A DNA stretch of 64,000 nt from Rikenellaceae bacterium (GTDB taxonomy: Bacteria; Bacteroidota; Bacteroidia; Bacteroidales; Rikenellaceae). Shown one piece after another: positions 1 to 9,526 of this stretch; the stretch's first letter is position 1, and each line of letters opens with the position of its first letter. The stretch is taken from assembly GCA_015060165.1 (NCBI GenBank), contig SUZC01000008.1:1-64000 (forward strand), given 5' to 3'. The notes below the pieces were generated by a model that was given only the letters and a program-made list of their open reading frames with translations, did no database searches and was not told the DNA's origin. A program made the translations under genes and the position numbers.

Positions 1-1
1 T

Positions 2-76
2 CGGGATGTAGCGCAGTCCGGTTAGCGCGCCAGCTTCGGGAGTTGGAGGTCACAGGTTCGAATCCTGTTATCCCGA
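2..76 (+). tRNA. tRNA-Pro (anticodon CGG)
   Basis: A complete cloverleaf can be folded by hand. The 7-bp acceptor stem pairs CGGGATG (2-8) with TATCCCG (69-75), followed by discriminator A76. The anticodon stem is CCAGC/GTTGG around the loop TTCGGGA, which puts CGG at positions 34-36 and reads proline CCG codons. The T arm is ACAGG/CCTGT around TTCGAAT. The CCA end is not encoded, because CTA follows the discriminator. Confidence 0.95.
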
Positions 77-83
77 CTATGAG

Positions 84-114
84 AACAGCAGAACAATTGT
101 TCTGTTGTTTTTTT
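84..114 (+). terminator. Intrinsic terminator after tRNA-Pro
   Basis: The arms AACAGCAGAACA (84-95) and TGTTCTGTTGTT (98-109) pair with one G-T wobble and run into a T-tract at 108-114. It lies 8 nt past the tRNA, as expected for a tRNA transcription end. Confidence 0.75.
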
Positions 115-164
115 GTTTAGAGATGTGCCGATAGCAAGCTCTCCGCAATACCATATGACAAAGA

Positions 165-267
165 ACCTGTCTAACAAGTTTTTTAACCCTCTGAGAATTG
201 CATATTTGAAAAAGGGCTCAGATAGCTACCCGAATAAAAAGAGCCTGTCCGCGACTTGTTAGACAGG
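165..267. repeat. 14-bp inverted repeat, 75 nt apart
   Basis: CCTGTCTAACAAGT (165-178) is the exact reverse complement of ACTTGTTAGACAGG (254-267). The right arm overlaps the terminator hairpin at 239-272, so the two pairings exclude each other. The rest of the 118-312 gap contains nothing recognisable. Confidence 0.6.
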
Positions 268-272
268 CTCTT
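239..272 (-). terminator. Terminator of the DUF2089/YIP1 pair
   Basis: A perfect 11-bp stem, AAGAGCCTGTC (239-249) with GACAGGCTCTT (262-272), has a 12-nt loop. In the minus direction it is followed by a run of Ts (A-run 236-240 on the plus strand). It lies 40 nt past the stop of the YIP1-like gene. Confidence 0.75.
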
Positions 273-312
273 CTCATATTTAGCTATTTAATATCAAGTA
301 ATCCGTGTGCGA

Positions 313-876
313 CTAAACAATCAACAACGCATATGCCGACGCAATATAACATACAATAAATGACACGATAAACAACACCACACCTTTGGTGTTTTTCACG
401 TTTGTAGCCTCTGCAAATGCCTTATATGACCAATAGAAATACCACACCGACATAATCGCAGAAACCAACCCCACGATAGTCATAATATCGATGTGCTGCA
501 TCACCGCATTAAGATTTCCCTCCGAAGCAAGAGCCGTAACACTTCGTACCGACGGAACAGCAAACATCAAGAATCCCAAATCCATAGGAATTCGCGCAAA
601 GAGGTTAAACGCTGCCACATCTACAAAACGCACCTTTGATTTCGATGCCACCACACCTACCAGATACAATATGGCCGCAAACAGCAACCACGCAATCAAT
701 TGACGAGCCGTAGCAGCCCACAGTCTATCACCAGCCAAATTAAGCTGGGTAATAGAGGTCAGGCGTAGCCCCACCTGCCAAAAGAATATCGATGTAAGAA
801 TCAGCGCAGCAATTCCCCAACAAATAGCTTGGCGCAATGGCAAATACTTAAACGGATTAACAAATTTACTCCACAT
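313..876 (-). CDS. YIP1-like integral membrane protein
   Basis: This 187-residue protein is mostly hydrophobic, with about five predicted membrane segments (near residues 17-36, 58-76, 88-108, 132-150 and 166-186). The pattern, including a central Phe-Ala-Arg-Ile-Pro stretch, resembles the bacterial Yip1-domain family, whose function is largely unknown. It starts 78 nt downstream of the DUF2089-type gene on the same strand, with no TAnnTTTG box between them, so the two are probably co-transcribed. A cytoplasmic DNA-binding protein paired with a membrane protein suggests a sensing or regulatory unit, but that is inference. The family call is from memory of the pattern only. Confidence 0.65.
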   Translation of the reverse strand: MWSKFVNPFKYLPLRQAICWGIAALILTSIFFWQVGLRLTSITQLNLAGDRLWAATARQLIAWLLFAAILYLVGVVASKSKVRFVDVAAFNLFARIPMDLGFLMFAVPSVRSVTALASEGNLNAVMQHIDIMTIVGLVSAIMSVWYFYWSYKAFAEATNVKNTKGVVLFIVSFIVCYIASAYALLIV

Positions 877-954
877 ATCTTCACTGTTTTTAATTAAACA
901 TCATTTCATTTTACTTTATCTCGAAATATCGCACGCCACAGGATTGCTCGCTCC

Positions 955-1221
955 CTACTCCAACTGCGATATCACCTCATCAAGTCTATTTCGCACCGTA
1001 GGATAACTCAAACCCAATTTTTGAGCCATCTCCTTCAACGAGCCACTGCACCTCACAAAATCAAGCACAAATTGCTGATTCTCCTCCGATAGTCTCATTA
1101 GTTCGGGCAACACAAAATCTCCCTCAATTTTAGTTCCGCAACCTGCGCAATGCATTGTCTGAACGCGCAACACTCCATCACACGACGGGCAAATCTTTGG
1201 TAATTTCTTATTTTGATTCAT
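955..1221 (-). CDS. DUF2089-like zinc-ribbon/HTH protein
   Basis: This 88-residue protein has two parts. The N-terminal zinc ribbon has two Cys-x2-Cys knuckles, CPSC (residues 11-14) and CAGC (25-28). The C-terminal half is a helix-turn-helix, in which Leu-Gly-Leu-Ser-Tyr-Pro-Thr-Val-Arg-Asn-Arg looks like a recognition helix. This arrangement matches the DUF2089 family of putative transcription regulators. A good promoter lies directly upstream, and the YIP1-like gene follows on the same strand. The target is unknown; autoregulation or control of the membrane partner is plausible but not shown. Confidence 0.75.
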   Translation of the reverse strand: MNQNKKLPKICPSCDGVLRVQTMHCAGCGTKIEGDFVLPELMRLSEENQQFVLDFVRCSGSLKEMAQKLGLSYPTVRNRLDEVISQLE

Positions 1222-1240
1222 AGCACACTATTTGTTTTCA

Positions 1241-1271
1241 CAAATATAATCACAAACTAAATAAAATCAAA
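1241..1271 (-). promoter_or_regulatory. Bacteroidota promoter for the DUF2089-type gene
   Basis: On the minus strand TTTG (plus 1268-1271) is followed after 19 nt by TATATTTG (plus 1241-1248). This matches the Bacteroidota TTTG-N19-TAnnTTTG consensus. The ATG lies 20 nt downstream. Confidence 0.8.
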
Positions 1272-1361
1272 CTTTTCTTTAATATTATTTAATTTTCATA
1301 TACATTTTTCAAACTCACTCACTATTTCGACCAACACCACACCCCTATGTCACATATAGGC

Positions 1362-1396
1362 AAAAAAAATCGGGAGCGATACCAATCGCCCCCGAT
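1362..1396 (-). terminator. Terminator of the TPR gene
   Basis: AATCGGGAGCGAT and ATCGCCCCCGATT pair around ACCA with one mismatch. The A8 run on the left (1362-1369) becomes the U-tract in the minus direction. It sits 25 nt past the TPR gene stop. Confidence 0.8.
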
Positions 1397-1420
1397 TCTA
1401 CATTTTCGGAACTACGAAAA

Positions 1421-2770
1421 TTATTTCTTAGCCTCGTTGAAAAGCTTATTGTACTTGTCGAACTTAGCCTGAATACCATCCTCCTCACGGAGACGGAATG
1501 TCAAAGACTTCAATACCTCCAAAGTGCTCAAGTTCTTTGGATTAGCCTCGTATGACTTCTCCAAGTAAGGAATAGCCTCCTTGTAAACGGCAGTAATCTT
1601 AGCCTGATCAGCCTTGAACTCCTCGTTGCTCTTATAGTCACGCTGGTTGAACTCGTTGTTCAAACCGTCAGCCTTCAATACATAGAAGTAACCCACATAG
1701 TAGAGTGACTGAGCATCCTTAGGATCCAACTCAACAACCTTCTTGAATGACTCGATGCTCTGATCGTAATCCTTCAAGCTATAGAAAATACGACCACGAC
1801 CATACCACAAACCCTTGTTCTTAGGATCGCGCTTCAATGCACCGTCAACAACGTCGATCAACTCCTTAGGATCACCAGCACCAGCAGTGTAAACGTTGAT
1901 AAGACCCTCAATGATGTTGTCGTTGTTAGGGAACTTTGCCAAACCATCCATCAAAAGCTTCTTGCACTTGTCCATATTAGCCATCTTAACTGACTCATTA
2001 GCGTTGTTGTAGTAGCTCATAAACAAGTAGTAGTAGATATCACCCTTCTCATCTACGAAGCCAGCCTCGATAGCCTTGTTCAAGTTCTCGATAGCCTTGT
2101 CGTATGACTCAGGATTGTTAGCACCATCAGCTACATAGAAGTAACCTGCATAGTAGAGGTAATCAGCCTTCTTGTCGCCCTCGTAAGCAGGGTGCTCCTG
2201 AACCTTGTAAGCCATTGTGTAGTTGTAAGCAGCCTGAATATACTCACCTGTCATAGTAAATGCATTACCAGCCTTTGAGTAGTAGTCCTCCAACTTCTTG
2301 ATGGGGTCCTTCAAACGAGAGATAGCCTTAGGATCCATCTCGGCAGCCTTAGTGTAAGATGCCAAAGCTACAGCAGCCAAATCCTCATTCTTGATAGTCA
2401 TTGTCTGAGACCAAGCAGCGATCTTACCGTTAGTAACATAGAGCTTAAACCAAGGGTAAACCATCTCTGTGTACTTCTCACCTGCCAAAACAACACCATC
2501 CTTCTTGCTCTCGGGATCACCGATGTTTACATAAGTCTGCTCGTAATCAGCACCTGTGTAAAGGTCAGCAGTTGGAAGGTTTGCTGCCTCATAATAAACC
2601 TTACCGTGATTGATCCAAGTAGCCGACTTAGCAGCCTTCTTGGCATCCTGCAATGTAGCATCAGCCTTCTTCAACTTCGCGATCTCAGCATCACGATCAA
2701 TGTTTTGTGCATTTGCTACCGGCGCAGCCATAACCATTACAGCCATCACCATAAAAATCAATCTTTTCAT
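1421..2770 (-). CDS. Exported tetratricopeptide-repeat protein
   Basis: This is a 449-residue protein with an N-terminal signal peptide (Lys-Arg, then a hydrophobic Met/Val/Ala stretch, ending near Ala-Asn-Ala-Gln at residues 19-22). Several TPR-like units follow, with Tyr/Ala-rich helices, for example around residues 155-245 and 315-360. TPR proteins act as protein-protein scaffolds; this one should sit in the periplasm or on the inner face of the outer membrane. It ends in a Lys-rich tail. It lies 52 nt downstream of gyrA on the same strand and could be read from the gyrA promoter, since no clear box lies in the gap. The precise role is not known. Confidence 0.8.
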   Translation of the reverse strand: MKRLIFMVMAVMVMAAPVANAQNIDRDAEIAKLKKADATLQDAKKAAKSATWINHGKVYYEAANLPTADLYTGADYEQTYVNIGDPESKKDGVVLAGEKYTEMVYPWFKLYVTNGKIAAWSQTMTIKNEDLAAVALASYTKAAEMDPKAISRLKDPIKKLEDYYSKAGNAFTMTGEYIQAAYNYTMAYKVQEHPAYEGDKKADYLYYAGYFYVADGANNPESYDKAIENLNKAIEAGFVDEKGDIYYYLFMSYYNNANESVKMANMDKCKKLLMDGLAKFPNNDNIIEGLINVYTAGAGDPKELIDVVDGALKRDPKNKGLWYGRGRIFYSLKDYDQSIESFKKVVELDPKDAQSLYYVGYFYVLKADGLNNEFNQRDYKSNEEFKADQAKITAVYKEAIPYLEKSYEANPKNLSTLEVLKSLTFRLREEDGIQAKFDKYNKLFNEAKK

Positions 2771-2822
2771 AAACCTAAATTTTAATGAAAACGTTTTGTA
2801 TTAGTTGTTAAATTAAAAATTC

Positions 2823-5432
2823 TTATTCTGTATCAGCAACGCCCTCGGCATCTGTTGTATTCTCGGTCAATGGAGCAACATCCTCTACAGCCGCACCATC
2901 TGCCACAACTTCAGCACCCTCGTTTACAACACTTTCAATCTCCTCGGCCTCGTCGCTTGCAGGAACTGCCATAACCGATGCAATAGCATCACCATCGCGC
3001 AAGTTGATGATTCTCACACCCTGTGTTGCACGGCCGGCCAAACGAATCTGCGACACCTCGGTACGGATTGTCACACCCGAACGGTTGATAATCATAAGGT
3101 CGTTATCGTCGTTCACAGCCTGAATCGAAATCAAGTCACCAGTCTTCTCTGTGATATTGATGGTCTTAACACCCTTACCGCCACGATTTGTGATACGGTA
3201 CTCGTCCAAATCGGTACGCTTTCCGTAACCATTCTCCGACAATACCAACACATCGCGTTTAGCATCGGGCTCGATACAAATCATACCTACGACCTCGTCA
3301 CCCTCATCAAGTGCAATACCGCGAACACCAGCACCCACACGACCAATAGGACGAACTGTACTTTCGTTGAATCGGATAGCCTTACCACCACGAGCCGCAA
3401 TCATCACTTCGGCCTCGCCGCTTGTAATCTTGGCCTCGATAAGCTGGTCACCCTCGCGAATCACGATTGCATTCACACCATTCTGACGAGGACGAGAGTA
3501 TGCCTCCAACTTAGTCTTCTTGATAACACCCTCGCGAGTACACATCACAATGAAGTTGTTGTTGATATACTCCTCATCGTTAAGGTTCTTTGTGTTGATA
3601 TATGCACGCACCTTATCATCGGGGTCAATCTGAATAATATTTTGGATTGCACGACCCTTCGATGTACGAGTACCCTCTGGAATCTGGTAAACCTTCAACC
3701 AGTAGCAACGACCCTTCTCCGTGAAGAACATCATTGTATTGTGCATCGAAGCAACATAGATATGCTCGATGAAGTCCTCATCACGAGTAGCACTACCCTT
3801 CGAGCCTACACCACCACGATTCTGAGTGCGATACTCAGCAAGTGGAGTACGCTTGATGTAACCCATATGCGAGATGGTGATTACCATATCGTCATCAGCA
3901 TAGAAATCCTCTGGGTTGAACTCCTCCGACGAATATACAATCTCTGTACGACGCTCATCGCCGTAAGTATTCTTCACCTCGATAAGCTCATCCTTAACGA
4001 TTTGCAACTGCATCTCCACACTTGCCAATACATCGTTGAAGTAGTTAATCTGACGTTCCAACTCGGCACGCTCATTCTCCAATTTCTCGACCTCCAAGCC
4101 TGTCAATTGACGCAGACGCATCTCGGTAATTGCCGAAGCCTGAACCTCGCTCAAACCAAAACGCTCCTGCAAAGCCTGCTTTGCCAAATCGTTATTACGA
4201 GAGTTTCTGATAATATGTACAACTTCGTCAATATTATCCTGCGCAATGATAAGACCCTGCACAATATGCATACGCTCCTGCGCCTTCTTCAAATCAAAGC
4301 GAGTACGACGTACTACAACATCGTGACGATGCTCAACAAAGTGCTTGATCAAATCCTTCAAGTTCAGGAGCATCGGGCGGCCATTAACCAACGCAATGTT
4401 GTTAACGGCAAACGATGTCTGCAACTGGGTATTCTTGAAGAGTGTATTAAGCACCACATTTGCCGATGCATCACGCTTAACCTCAATAGCGATACGTGTA
4501 CCCTGACGGTCACTCTCATCGTTGATATGCGAGATACCCTCCAACTTCTTCTCATTGACCAACTCGCCGATACGCTTAATCATCTCGGCCTTATTGACCA
4601 TATAAGGAATTTCTGTAACGACAATTGTCTCATGGCCTGTCGGAGAGGTTTCAATTTCGGTGCGGGCACGCATCATCACGCGACCACGGCCTGTAAGTAA
4701 AGCCTCCTTAACGCCCTCATAGCCATAAATCAATGCACCTGTGGGGAAATCGGGGCCCTTCACATACTGCAACAACTCCTCGCAATCGCAATCGGGATTA
4801 TCCACATAAGCACAACAAGCATCAACAACCTCACCCAAATTATGAGGAGCCATATTTGTTGCCATACCTACAGCAATACCACTTGCTCCATTTACCAACA
4901 GCAAAGGAATTTTAGTAGGCAATACCGTTGGCTCTTTGATGGTATCATCGAAGTTGGTAGTCCAATCGATTGTATCCTTGTCAATATCTGCCATTACCTC
5001 ATCGGTAATCTTCTGCATACGAGCCTCGGTATAACGCATTGCAGCAGCCGAGTCACCATCCATAGATCCGAAGTTACCCTGGCCCTCTACGAGCGGATAA
5101 CGCATAGCCCAATCCTGAGCCATACGAACCATAGCCTCATACACCGAGCTATCACCATGGGGGTGGAACTTACCGAGCACGTCTCCCACGATACGGGCAG
5201 ACTTACGAGTAGGTTTGTCAGAATAGAGATTAAGCTCAGCACTCATATCGTACAAAATACGGCGATGTACGGGCTTCAATCCATCACGCACATCAGGCAA
5301 CGCACGCGACACGATAACCGACATCGAGTAATCGATATAGGCTGACTTCATCTGCTCCTCGATTTTGATAGGAATAATTTTACCAGTCAAAGAGGTATTC
5401 TTTTCTTCTTCAGTCAACATTGTTTCTTTCAT
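2823..5432 (-). CDS. gyrA: DNA gyrase subunit A
   Basis: GyrA breaks and rejoins DNA; with GyrB it introduces negative supercoils using ATP. This 869-residue protein has the type IIA signature with the catalytic tyrosine in Arg-Tyr-Thr-Glu-Ala-Arg (Tyr134). The quinolone pocket is [10 protein letters not shown], with Ser95 and Glu99 at the positions of E. coli Ser83 and Asp87, which looks wild type. A GyrA-box (QNRGGVG) in the C-terminal beta-pinwheel domain distinguishes it from ParC in this window. An acidic tail of about 45 residues ends the protein. No gyrB is in the window. The leader of about 130 nt contains an unusual short open frame with a strong Shine-Dalgarno sequence (see 5445-5486). 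Confidence 0.97.
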   Translation of the reverse strand: MKETMLTEEEKNTSLTGKIIPIKIEEQMKSAYIDYSMSVIVSRALPDVRDGLKPVHRRILYDMSAELNLYSDKPTRKSARIVGDVLGKFHPHGDSSVYEAMVRMAQDWAMRYPLVEGQGNFGSMDGDSAAAMRYTEARMQKITDEVMADIDKDTIDWTTNFDDTIKEPTVLPTKIPLLLVNGASGIAVGMATNMAPHNLGEVVDACCAYVDNPDCDCEELLQYVKGPDFPTGALIYGYEGVKEALLTGRGRVMMRARTEIETSPTGHETIVVTEIPYMVNKAEMIKRIGELVNEKKLEGISHINDESDRQGTRIAIEVKRDASANVVLNTLFKNTQLQTSFAVNNIALVNGRPMLLNLKDLIKHFVEHRHDVVVRRTRFDLKKAQERMHIVQGLIIAQDNIDEVVHIIRNSRNNDLAKQALQERFGLSEVQASAITEMRLRQLTGLEVEKLENERAELERQINYFNDVLASVEMQLQIVKDELIEVKNTYGDERRTEIVYSSEEFNPEDFYADDDMVITISHMGYIKRTPLAEYRTQNRGGVGSKGSATRDEDFIEHIYVASMHNTMMFFTEKGRCYWLKVYQIPEGTRTSKGRAIQNIIQIDPDDKVRAYINTKNLNDEEYINNNFIVMCTREGVIKKTKLEAYSRPRQNGVNAIVIREGDQLIEAKITSGEAEVMIAARGGKAIRFNESTVRPIGRVGAGVRGIALDEGDEVVGMICIEPDAKRDVLVLSENGYGKRTDLDEYRITNRGGKGVKTINITEKTGDLISIQAVNDDNDLMIINRSGVTIRTEVSQIRLAGRATQGVRIINLRDGDAIASVMAVPASDEAEEIESVVNEGAEVVADGAAVEDVAPLTENTTDAEGVADTE

Positions 5433-5444
5433 TTACAAAATTAG

Positions 5445-5486
5445 CTAACCCAGGCCTTGCCCTCCTTTAAACCACAAACTCGACAT
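5445..5486 (-). CDS. Candidate 13-codon leader ORF upstream of gyrA
   Basis: On the minus strand AAAAGGAGG stands 6 nt before an ATG that opens a 13-codon frame (M-S-S-L-W-F-K-G-G-Q-G-L-G, then TAG). The frame ends 12 nt before the gyrA ATG. The Shine-Dalgarno match is perfect and correctly spaced, while the other genes here have A/T-rich leaders without one. Translation of this frame could couple to or compete with gyrA initiation, but whether it is translated is inference; chance is possible for so short a frame. Confidence 0.45.
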   Translation of the reverse strand: MSSLWFKGGQGLG

Positions 5487-5569
5487 CGCAAACCTCCTTT
5501 TAGAGAAAATTAAATACCCGTTGCGGCCTAACGACGACACGACCATCGTTTCGCACTTATTTTAATAAG

Positions 5570-5600
5570 CAAAAGTAGCGTTTTTTTCGCACATAACCAA
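5570..5600 (-). promoter_or_regulatory. Promoter of gyrA
   Basis: On the minus strand TTG (plus 5598-5600) is followed after 20 nt by TACTTTTG (plus 5570-5577), fitting TTG-N19-21-TAnnTTTG. Transcription would start near 5563, giving a gyrA leader of roughly 130 nt that includes the short frame at 5445-5486. Confidence 0.7.
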
Positions 5601-5820
5601 TTTTATAACAGCTTTTTTACTCTCATTTAAGTAATTGACTCTGTAAATACCCGATTTTTGGCTATTTTTAGACGATTTGAACGCAAAAAAATTATTTCCC
5701 GACCTCCTGTCGAGGAAAAACTCGTTCAAACAACTATTTTTTCATTCGACAATTCAAATCTTATCACACTCTCACGTTTGCACACACTCTCCGTGCACTA
5801 CCACACTCTCGCCCGCTACG
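5601..5820. other. Intergenic stretch without a recognised feature
   Basis: Between the gyrA promoter and the end of the lolA-like gene I see no gene, clear hairpin or repeat. An open plus-strand frame from 5677 is low-complexity, runs into the lolA-like gene on the opposite strand, and is not supported. Confidence 0.5.
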
Positions 5821-6420
5821 CTACCTGAAATCTATTATCTCGTAACCTCTGAAATTCGATGCTCTATATGGTTTAACAGGCTCCTTACTCTTACCAATTG
5901 AGAGGATGTCTACCATCACAACCTCATCGTAAAGTTCATACTGCAAAGCAAGCGGAGCTCCGGTTTTAACATTAGCCAAAACCCGTATGATACCTTCTGT
6001 CTCTCTCTTACGTGAAGTCAAACTAAACTCAACCCTCTCGGTAGCTACGGCACGACTCTCTACATTATAATCACTACCGACAAAATCGAAACATCGAGTA
6101 GGATTATCCAAGATATTATGACTCGACAGATCGACCACATCGATATTCACCTCTTTGCGATCGTGGTCAACCTCATATCGAGTCTTACCATCGCTATATA
6201 TCTCCGCACTTCCAAGATTCATATAGTAAGCATCGCCATCAACGCAATAGTAGCCTTTTGCCGAAAAATCGCCTGATTTCAAGGCAAAATCCACGCGATA
6301 GCGGCCCAACGACTCAACATATCGGGCTACACGCTGCATTGCAGTCAGTGCACCCTCATCCGCCAAAGCGAAAAAGCCCACCATCAAGGCTGAGAATAAT
6401 ATCAACATCTTTCGCATCAC
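5821..6420 (-). CDS. LolA-like periplasmic lipoprotein carrier
   Basis: This 199-residue protein has an N-terminal signal peptide (hydrophobic residues 5-20, cleavage near Ala-Asp-Glu). The mature part begins with a short helix and then alternating beta strands (YRVDFALKSGDFSAKGYY, a YMNLG strand, an EVDHDRKEVNI strand). This matches the LolA/outer-membrane lipoprotein-sorting-like fold found directly after ftsK in many Bacteroidota genomes. LolA ferries lipoproteins from the inner to the outer membrane through the periplasm. It lies 67 nt downstream of ftsK on the same strand. The assignment rests on position and fold pattern more than on a strict motif. Confidence 0.7.
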   Translation of the reverse strand: MMRKMLILFSALMVGFFALADEGALTAMQRVARYVESLGRYRVDFALKSGDFSAKGYYCVDGDAYYMNLGSAEIYSDGKTRYEVDHDRKEVNIDVVDLSSHNILDNPTRCFDFVGSDYNVESRAVATERVEFSLTSRKRETEGIIRVLANVKTGAPLALQYELYDEVVMVDILSIGKSKEPVKPYRASNFRGYEIIDFR

Positions 6421-6487
6421 GACTCTGCTTTTTATTAATAAACGGATATACCACGTAAAATAGTATATCCGCTCATATCTTTAATAT

Positions 6488-9418
6488 TTAGAACACTCCC
6501 AAATCCTGCAACTTAGCCTCCAGCGACGGCAAGTCGTAGTATTTGATTTCGCGTGGTTTAGAGCCTACTTGCGGCCCTACGATTCCAGCTCTTTCAAGCT
6601 GCAACATAATACGTCCTGCTCTATTGAATCCAACTTCATAGTTACGCTGAATGGCCGATGTCGAGATCATACCATTGGTAACTGCTGCTCGCGCAACTTC
6701 ACCAAACAACATATCATACTTCACAGGGGCACTACTCTCCGAATCAGAGGCTCCCATTCCTGAACCATCAGCACTCTCAGGCACAAAATCAGGCAGCGGA
6801 TATGCATCGGGATAGCCTTGCTGTTTTGAGATAAAGTCAACCAATCGCTCCACCTCGCGGGTCTCGACCAAAGCACACTGCACACGCGTGAGCTCTCCAT
6901 TATTCGAGAACAACATATCGCCTCGACCAATAAGCTGGTTTGCTCCAGGCTGGTCGATAATTGTACGAGAGTCAATCATCTGCATCACGCGGAAAGCAAT
7001 ACGTGCAGGGAAGTTGGCTTTGATACCACCTGTGATAATCTTCACATCAGGACGCTGTGTAGCAATAATAAGGTGAATACCCACCGCACGGGCCTTTTGC
7101 GCCAAACGCATAACAGGCACCTCAACCTCCTTAGCTGTCATAATCAAATCGGCAAACTCATCGACAATAACAACTATATATGGCAAGAATCTATGCCCCT
7201 TTTTGGGGTTGAGTTTTCGTGAAACAAACTTTTGGTTATACTCCACTATATTTCGAGCAGTAGCCATCTTACACAGCTCCAAACGTCGTCCCATCTCCTC
7301 AACCAACGAATTGAGTGCATATACAGCCTTCTTGGGCTCGGTGATAATAGCTTCATCCTCCGACTCCATCTTAGCTAAGAAATGGCGCTCCAACTTATTG
7401 TAGATTGAAAACTCCACCATTTTGGGGTCGATCATCACAAACTTCAACTCAGCCGGATGCTTACGATAGAGTAACGATGTGATAATAGCATTCAGACCCA
7501 CAGATTTACCCTGGCCAGTAGCACCAGCCACCAACAAGTGCGGCATCTTAGCCAAATCGAAGGTATAGTTTTCGTTCTGAATCGTACGACCAATCACAAT
7601 TGGCAACTCAGCCTTCGACGATTGGAATTCCTCCGAGCAAATTGATGAATACATCGACACTATCTGCTTATCACGATTTGGCACCTCGATTCCGATAGTA
7701 CCTCGGCCTGGAATTGGAGCTATAATTCTAATTCCCAAAGATTTAAGGCTCTGCGCAATATCCTTCTCCAAGCCTTGTATCTTCGAAATCTTTACTCCCT
7801 GTGCCTGCACTATCTCATAGAGTGTAACAGTAGGACCTACAGTAGCATTGATATCAAGAATCGGAATACCAAAATATTTCAAAGTCTCCTGAATACGGCA
7901 CTTGTTGTCGTAAATCTCAGCATCACTCACCTTATGGGGCGACTTATAATCTTCGAGCAACGAAACATAGGGCTTTTTATAGCTCTCCAAATCACGCAAC
8001 GGATCATATAACTCAAAATCAACCTCTTCCTCCGATAACTGCTTAGGTTTGTTCTCCCTTACAGTAACGATAATTCCATCTTCCTCTTCATCCTGAGGCT
8101 TAGGCGATTGTCCCGATTGAGGCATTTTAACATCGGGAGTAGAGAAGTCATATTCTCGGCTTTGCGCAGCCGGAAGTCTACCCTCCTCGACCTCCGCTCC
8201 ACGAGCTACGACCTTAAAGCCATCTTCATCATAATTATCCTCCGCCGGCGCAGCAACAGCTCCACCCGGCTGAACTGATATAACATTTTGTTGCGGCTTG
8301 CGTGACAACAACACATCTACATCGATTTTATTTGGCACAGCTCCGCCATTAGGAATTACCATAAATCCATCTTCGTCGAATTGCGGCTCCTGCATAATAG
8401 GTTCTTTTGCAACCTCCGGCTCAGGATTCGACTCATTGCTCTCCACATAGAACTCATCCTCCTCTGGAACAACAAGTTCCGTAGGACGAGAAATCGGAGT
8501 GCGCTGAGATGGCACAACAATCGAAGCCTGTGCACCACCCTGCGATGCAATAGTAGCAGTATTAGTTTGCCCCATAGCCACTGATTGGTCTACCTGATAT
8601 GATGGTGATTGCTTTGCCTGCGAAAATTGCTCATTCAGAGTACGAGCTGGAGTCAAAGGCACCTGGGGCTTAATCGGCTCTTCCGTCAGCTCCTCGTTAT
8701 CCTCTGGATCATCACTTTCCTCGACGTCTTCTTGTAAAGTATCGGTCTTTCTATTTTTAACGACGCTATCTTTAACGACCGTTGCAATACGTTCGCTCTG
8801 CTGTACCATAGTATCGCTAAAACCATTGACAATGTGAATAAAATTGCGATTGATAAATACTCCCGTCAAGACCCATCCTGCCACAAGTGTAACAATCATT
8901 CCGAACACACCGATAATTTGCGACAAATCCTGTGCACAAGCATGACCCAAACGACCACCGATATCATAAGGAACAGAGAATTGCATTCCCACAAAACCAA
9001 GCGTAAGAGATCCCATCACAAGCAACAAAGCTGCACTCAATGCGAAATGGTTGAGATGTAGAGCCTTTTTGCGGAAGATACGCCAACCAAGGACTGTAAT
9101 CACAATCGGGATTATAACGCCAAAAACTCCAAAGCTACAATCCACCATCCAATAGGCAATCATCGCTCCCAGACGGCTACACACATTTTCGAAAGGTATC
9201 ACCTCACCAGTCAACTCCTCATCATTACGCAGAGCCGACAAATCTGATGACCAATGCAAAAAATGTGAACATACCGAGAAGAACGATATAACACCCACAA
9301 CCAACATAACGAAGCCCATCATCCACAATAGATTGTCATTCGACGGGGTCGGGGTCGATGTTACCGCCGGCTCAGCCTGACGAGCTTTACTATTCTTTTT
9401 CTTAACACTTTGTGCCAT
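6488..9418 (-). CDS. ftsK: FtsK/SpoIIIE DNA translocase
   Basis: FtsK is a membrane-anchored hexameric motor that pumps DNA at the septum and coordinates dimer resolution with division. The 976 residues hold four N-terminal membrane segments (about 30-52, 85-112, 123-147, 167-190). An acidic, Pro/Gln-rich linker spans about 200-470. The RecA-like motor has Walker A GATGQGKS (632-639) and Walker B VVIVDEFADL (near 748-757). A C-terminal winged-helix gamma domain of about 60 residues is the KOPS-reading part. The linker holds three diverged copies of an (F/Y)DEDGF-type motif near 347, 396 and 444. It follows murI (108-nt gap) and precedes the lolA-like gene. Confidence 0.95.
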   Translation of the reverse strand: MAQSVKKKNSKARQAEPAVTSTPTPSNDNLLWMMGFVMLVVGVISFFSVCSHFLHWSSDLSALRNDEELTGEVIPFENVCSRLGAMIAYWMVDCSFGVFGVIIPIVITVLGWRIFRKKALHLNHFALSAALLLVMGSLTLGFVGMQFSVPYDIGGRLGHACAQDLSQIIGVFGMIVTLVAGWVLTGVFINRNFIHIVNGFSDTMVQQSERIATVVKDSVVKNRKTDTLQEDVEESDDPEDNEELTEEPIKPQVPLTPARTLNEQFSQAKQSPSYQVDQSVAMGQTNTATIASQGGAQASIVVPSQRTPISRPTELVVPEEDEFYVESNESNPEPEVAKEPIMQEPQFDEDGFMVIPNGGAVPNKIDVDVLLSRKPQQNVISVQPGGAVAAPAEDNYDEDGFKVVARGAEVEEGRLPAAQSREYDFSTPDVKMPQSGQSPKPQDEEEDGIIVTVRENKPKQLSEEEVDFELYDPLRDLESYKKPYVSLLEDYKSPHKVSDAEIYDNKCRIQETLKYFGIPILDINATVGPTVTLYEIVQAQGVKISKIQGLEKDIAQSLKSLGIRIIAPIPGRGTIGIEVPNRDKQIVSMYSSICSEEFQSSKAELPIVIGRTIQNENYTFDLAKMPHLLVAGATGQGKSVGLNAIITSLLYRKHPAELKFVMIDPKMVEFSIYNKLERHFLAKMESEDEAIITEPKKAVYALNSLVEEMGRRLELCKMATARNIVEYNQKFVSRKLNPKKGHRFLPYIVVIVDEFADLIMTAKEVEVPVMRLAQKARAVGIHLIIATQRPDVKIITGGIKANFPARIAFRVMQMIDSRTIIDQPGANQLIGRGDMLFSNNGELTRVQCALVETREVERLVDFISKQQGYPDAYPLPDFVPESADGSGMGASDSESSAPVKYDMLFGEVARAAVTNGMISTSAIQRNYEVGFNRAGRIMLQLERAGIVGPQVGSKPREIKYYDLPSLEAKLQDLGVF

Positions 9419-9526
9419 AATCTATACTCTTCAAATTTTATAACGGAGACAGCGTTACCTTCGCTCTCCTTATTGTAATAGTTGATATATTTAGATAATA
9501 TGAATACGCTATATTATCTGTAAAAT

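Noticed and set aside
1..312. Phage or island attachment site at tRNA-Pro
   Set aside because: No integrase, no duplicated tRNA end and no change in base composition are visible in the window.
3642..4700. 352-codon plus-strand open frame
   Set aside because: It lies opposite gyrA, which is certain, and its product is Thr/Leu/Cys-rich as expected for an antisense shadow.
5677..5901. 74-codon frame in the gap after the lolA-like gene
   Set aside because: It has Ser/His/Thr-rich low-complexity sequence, no start signal, and runs into the lolA-like gene.
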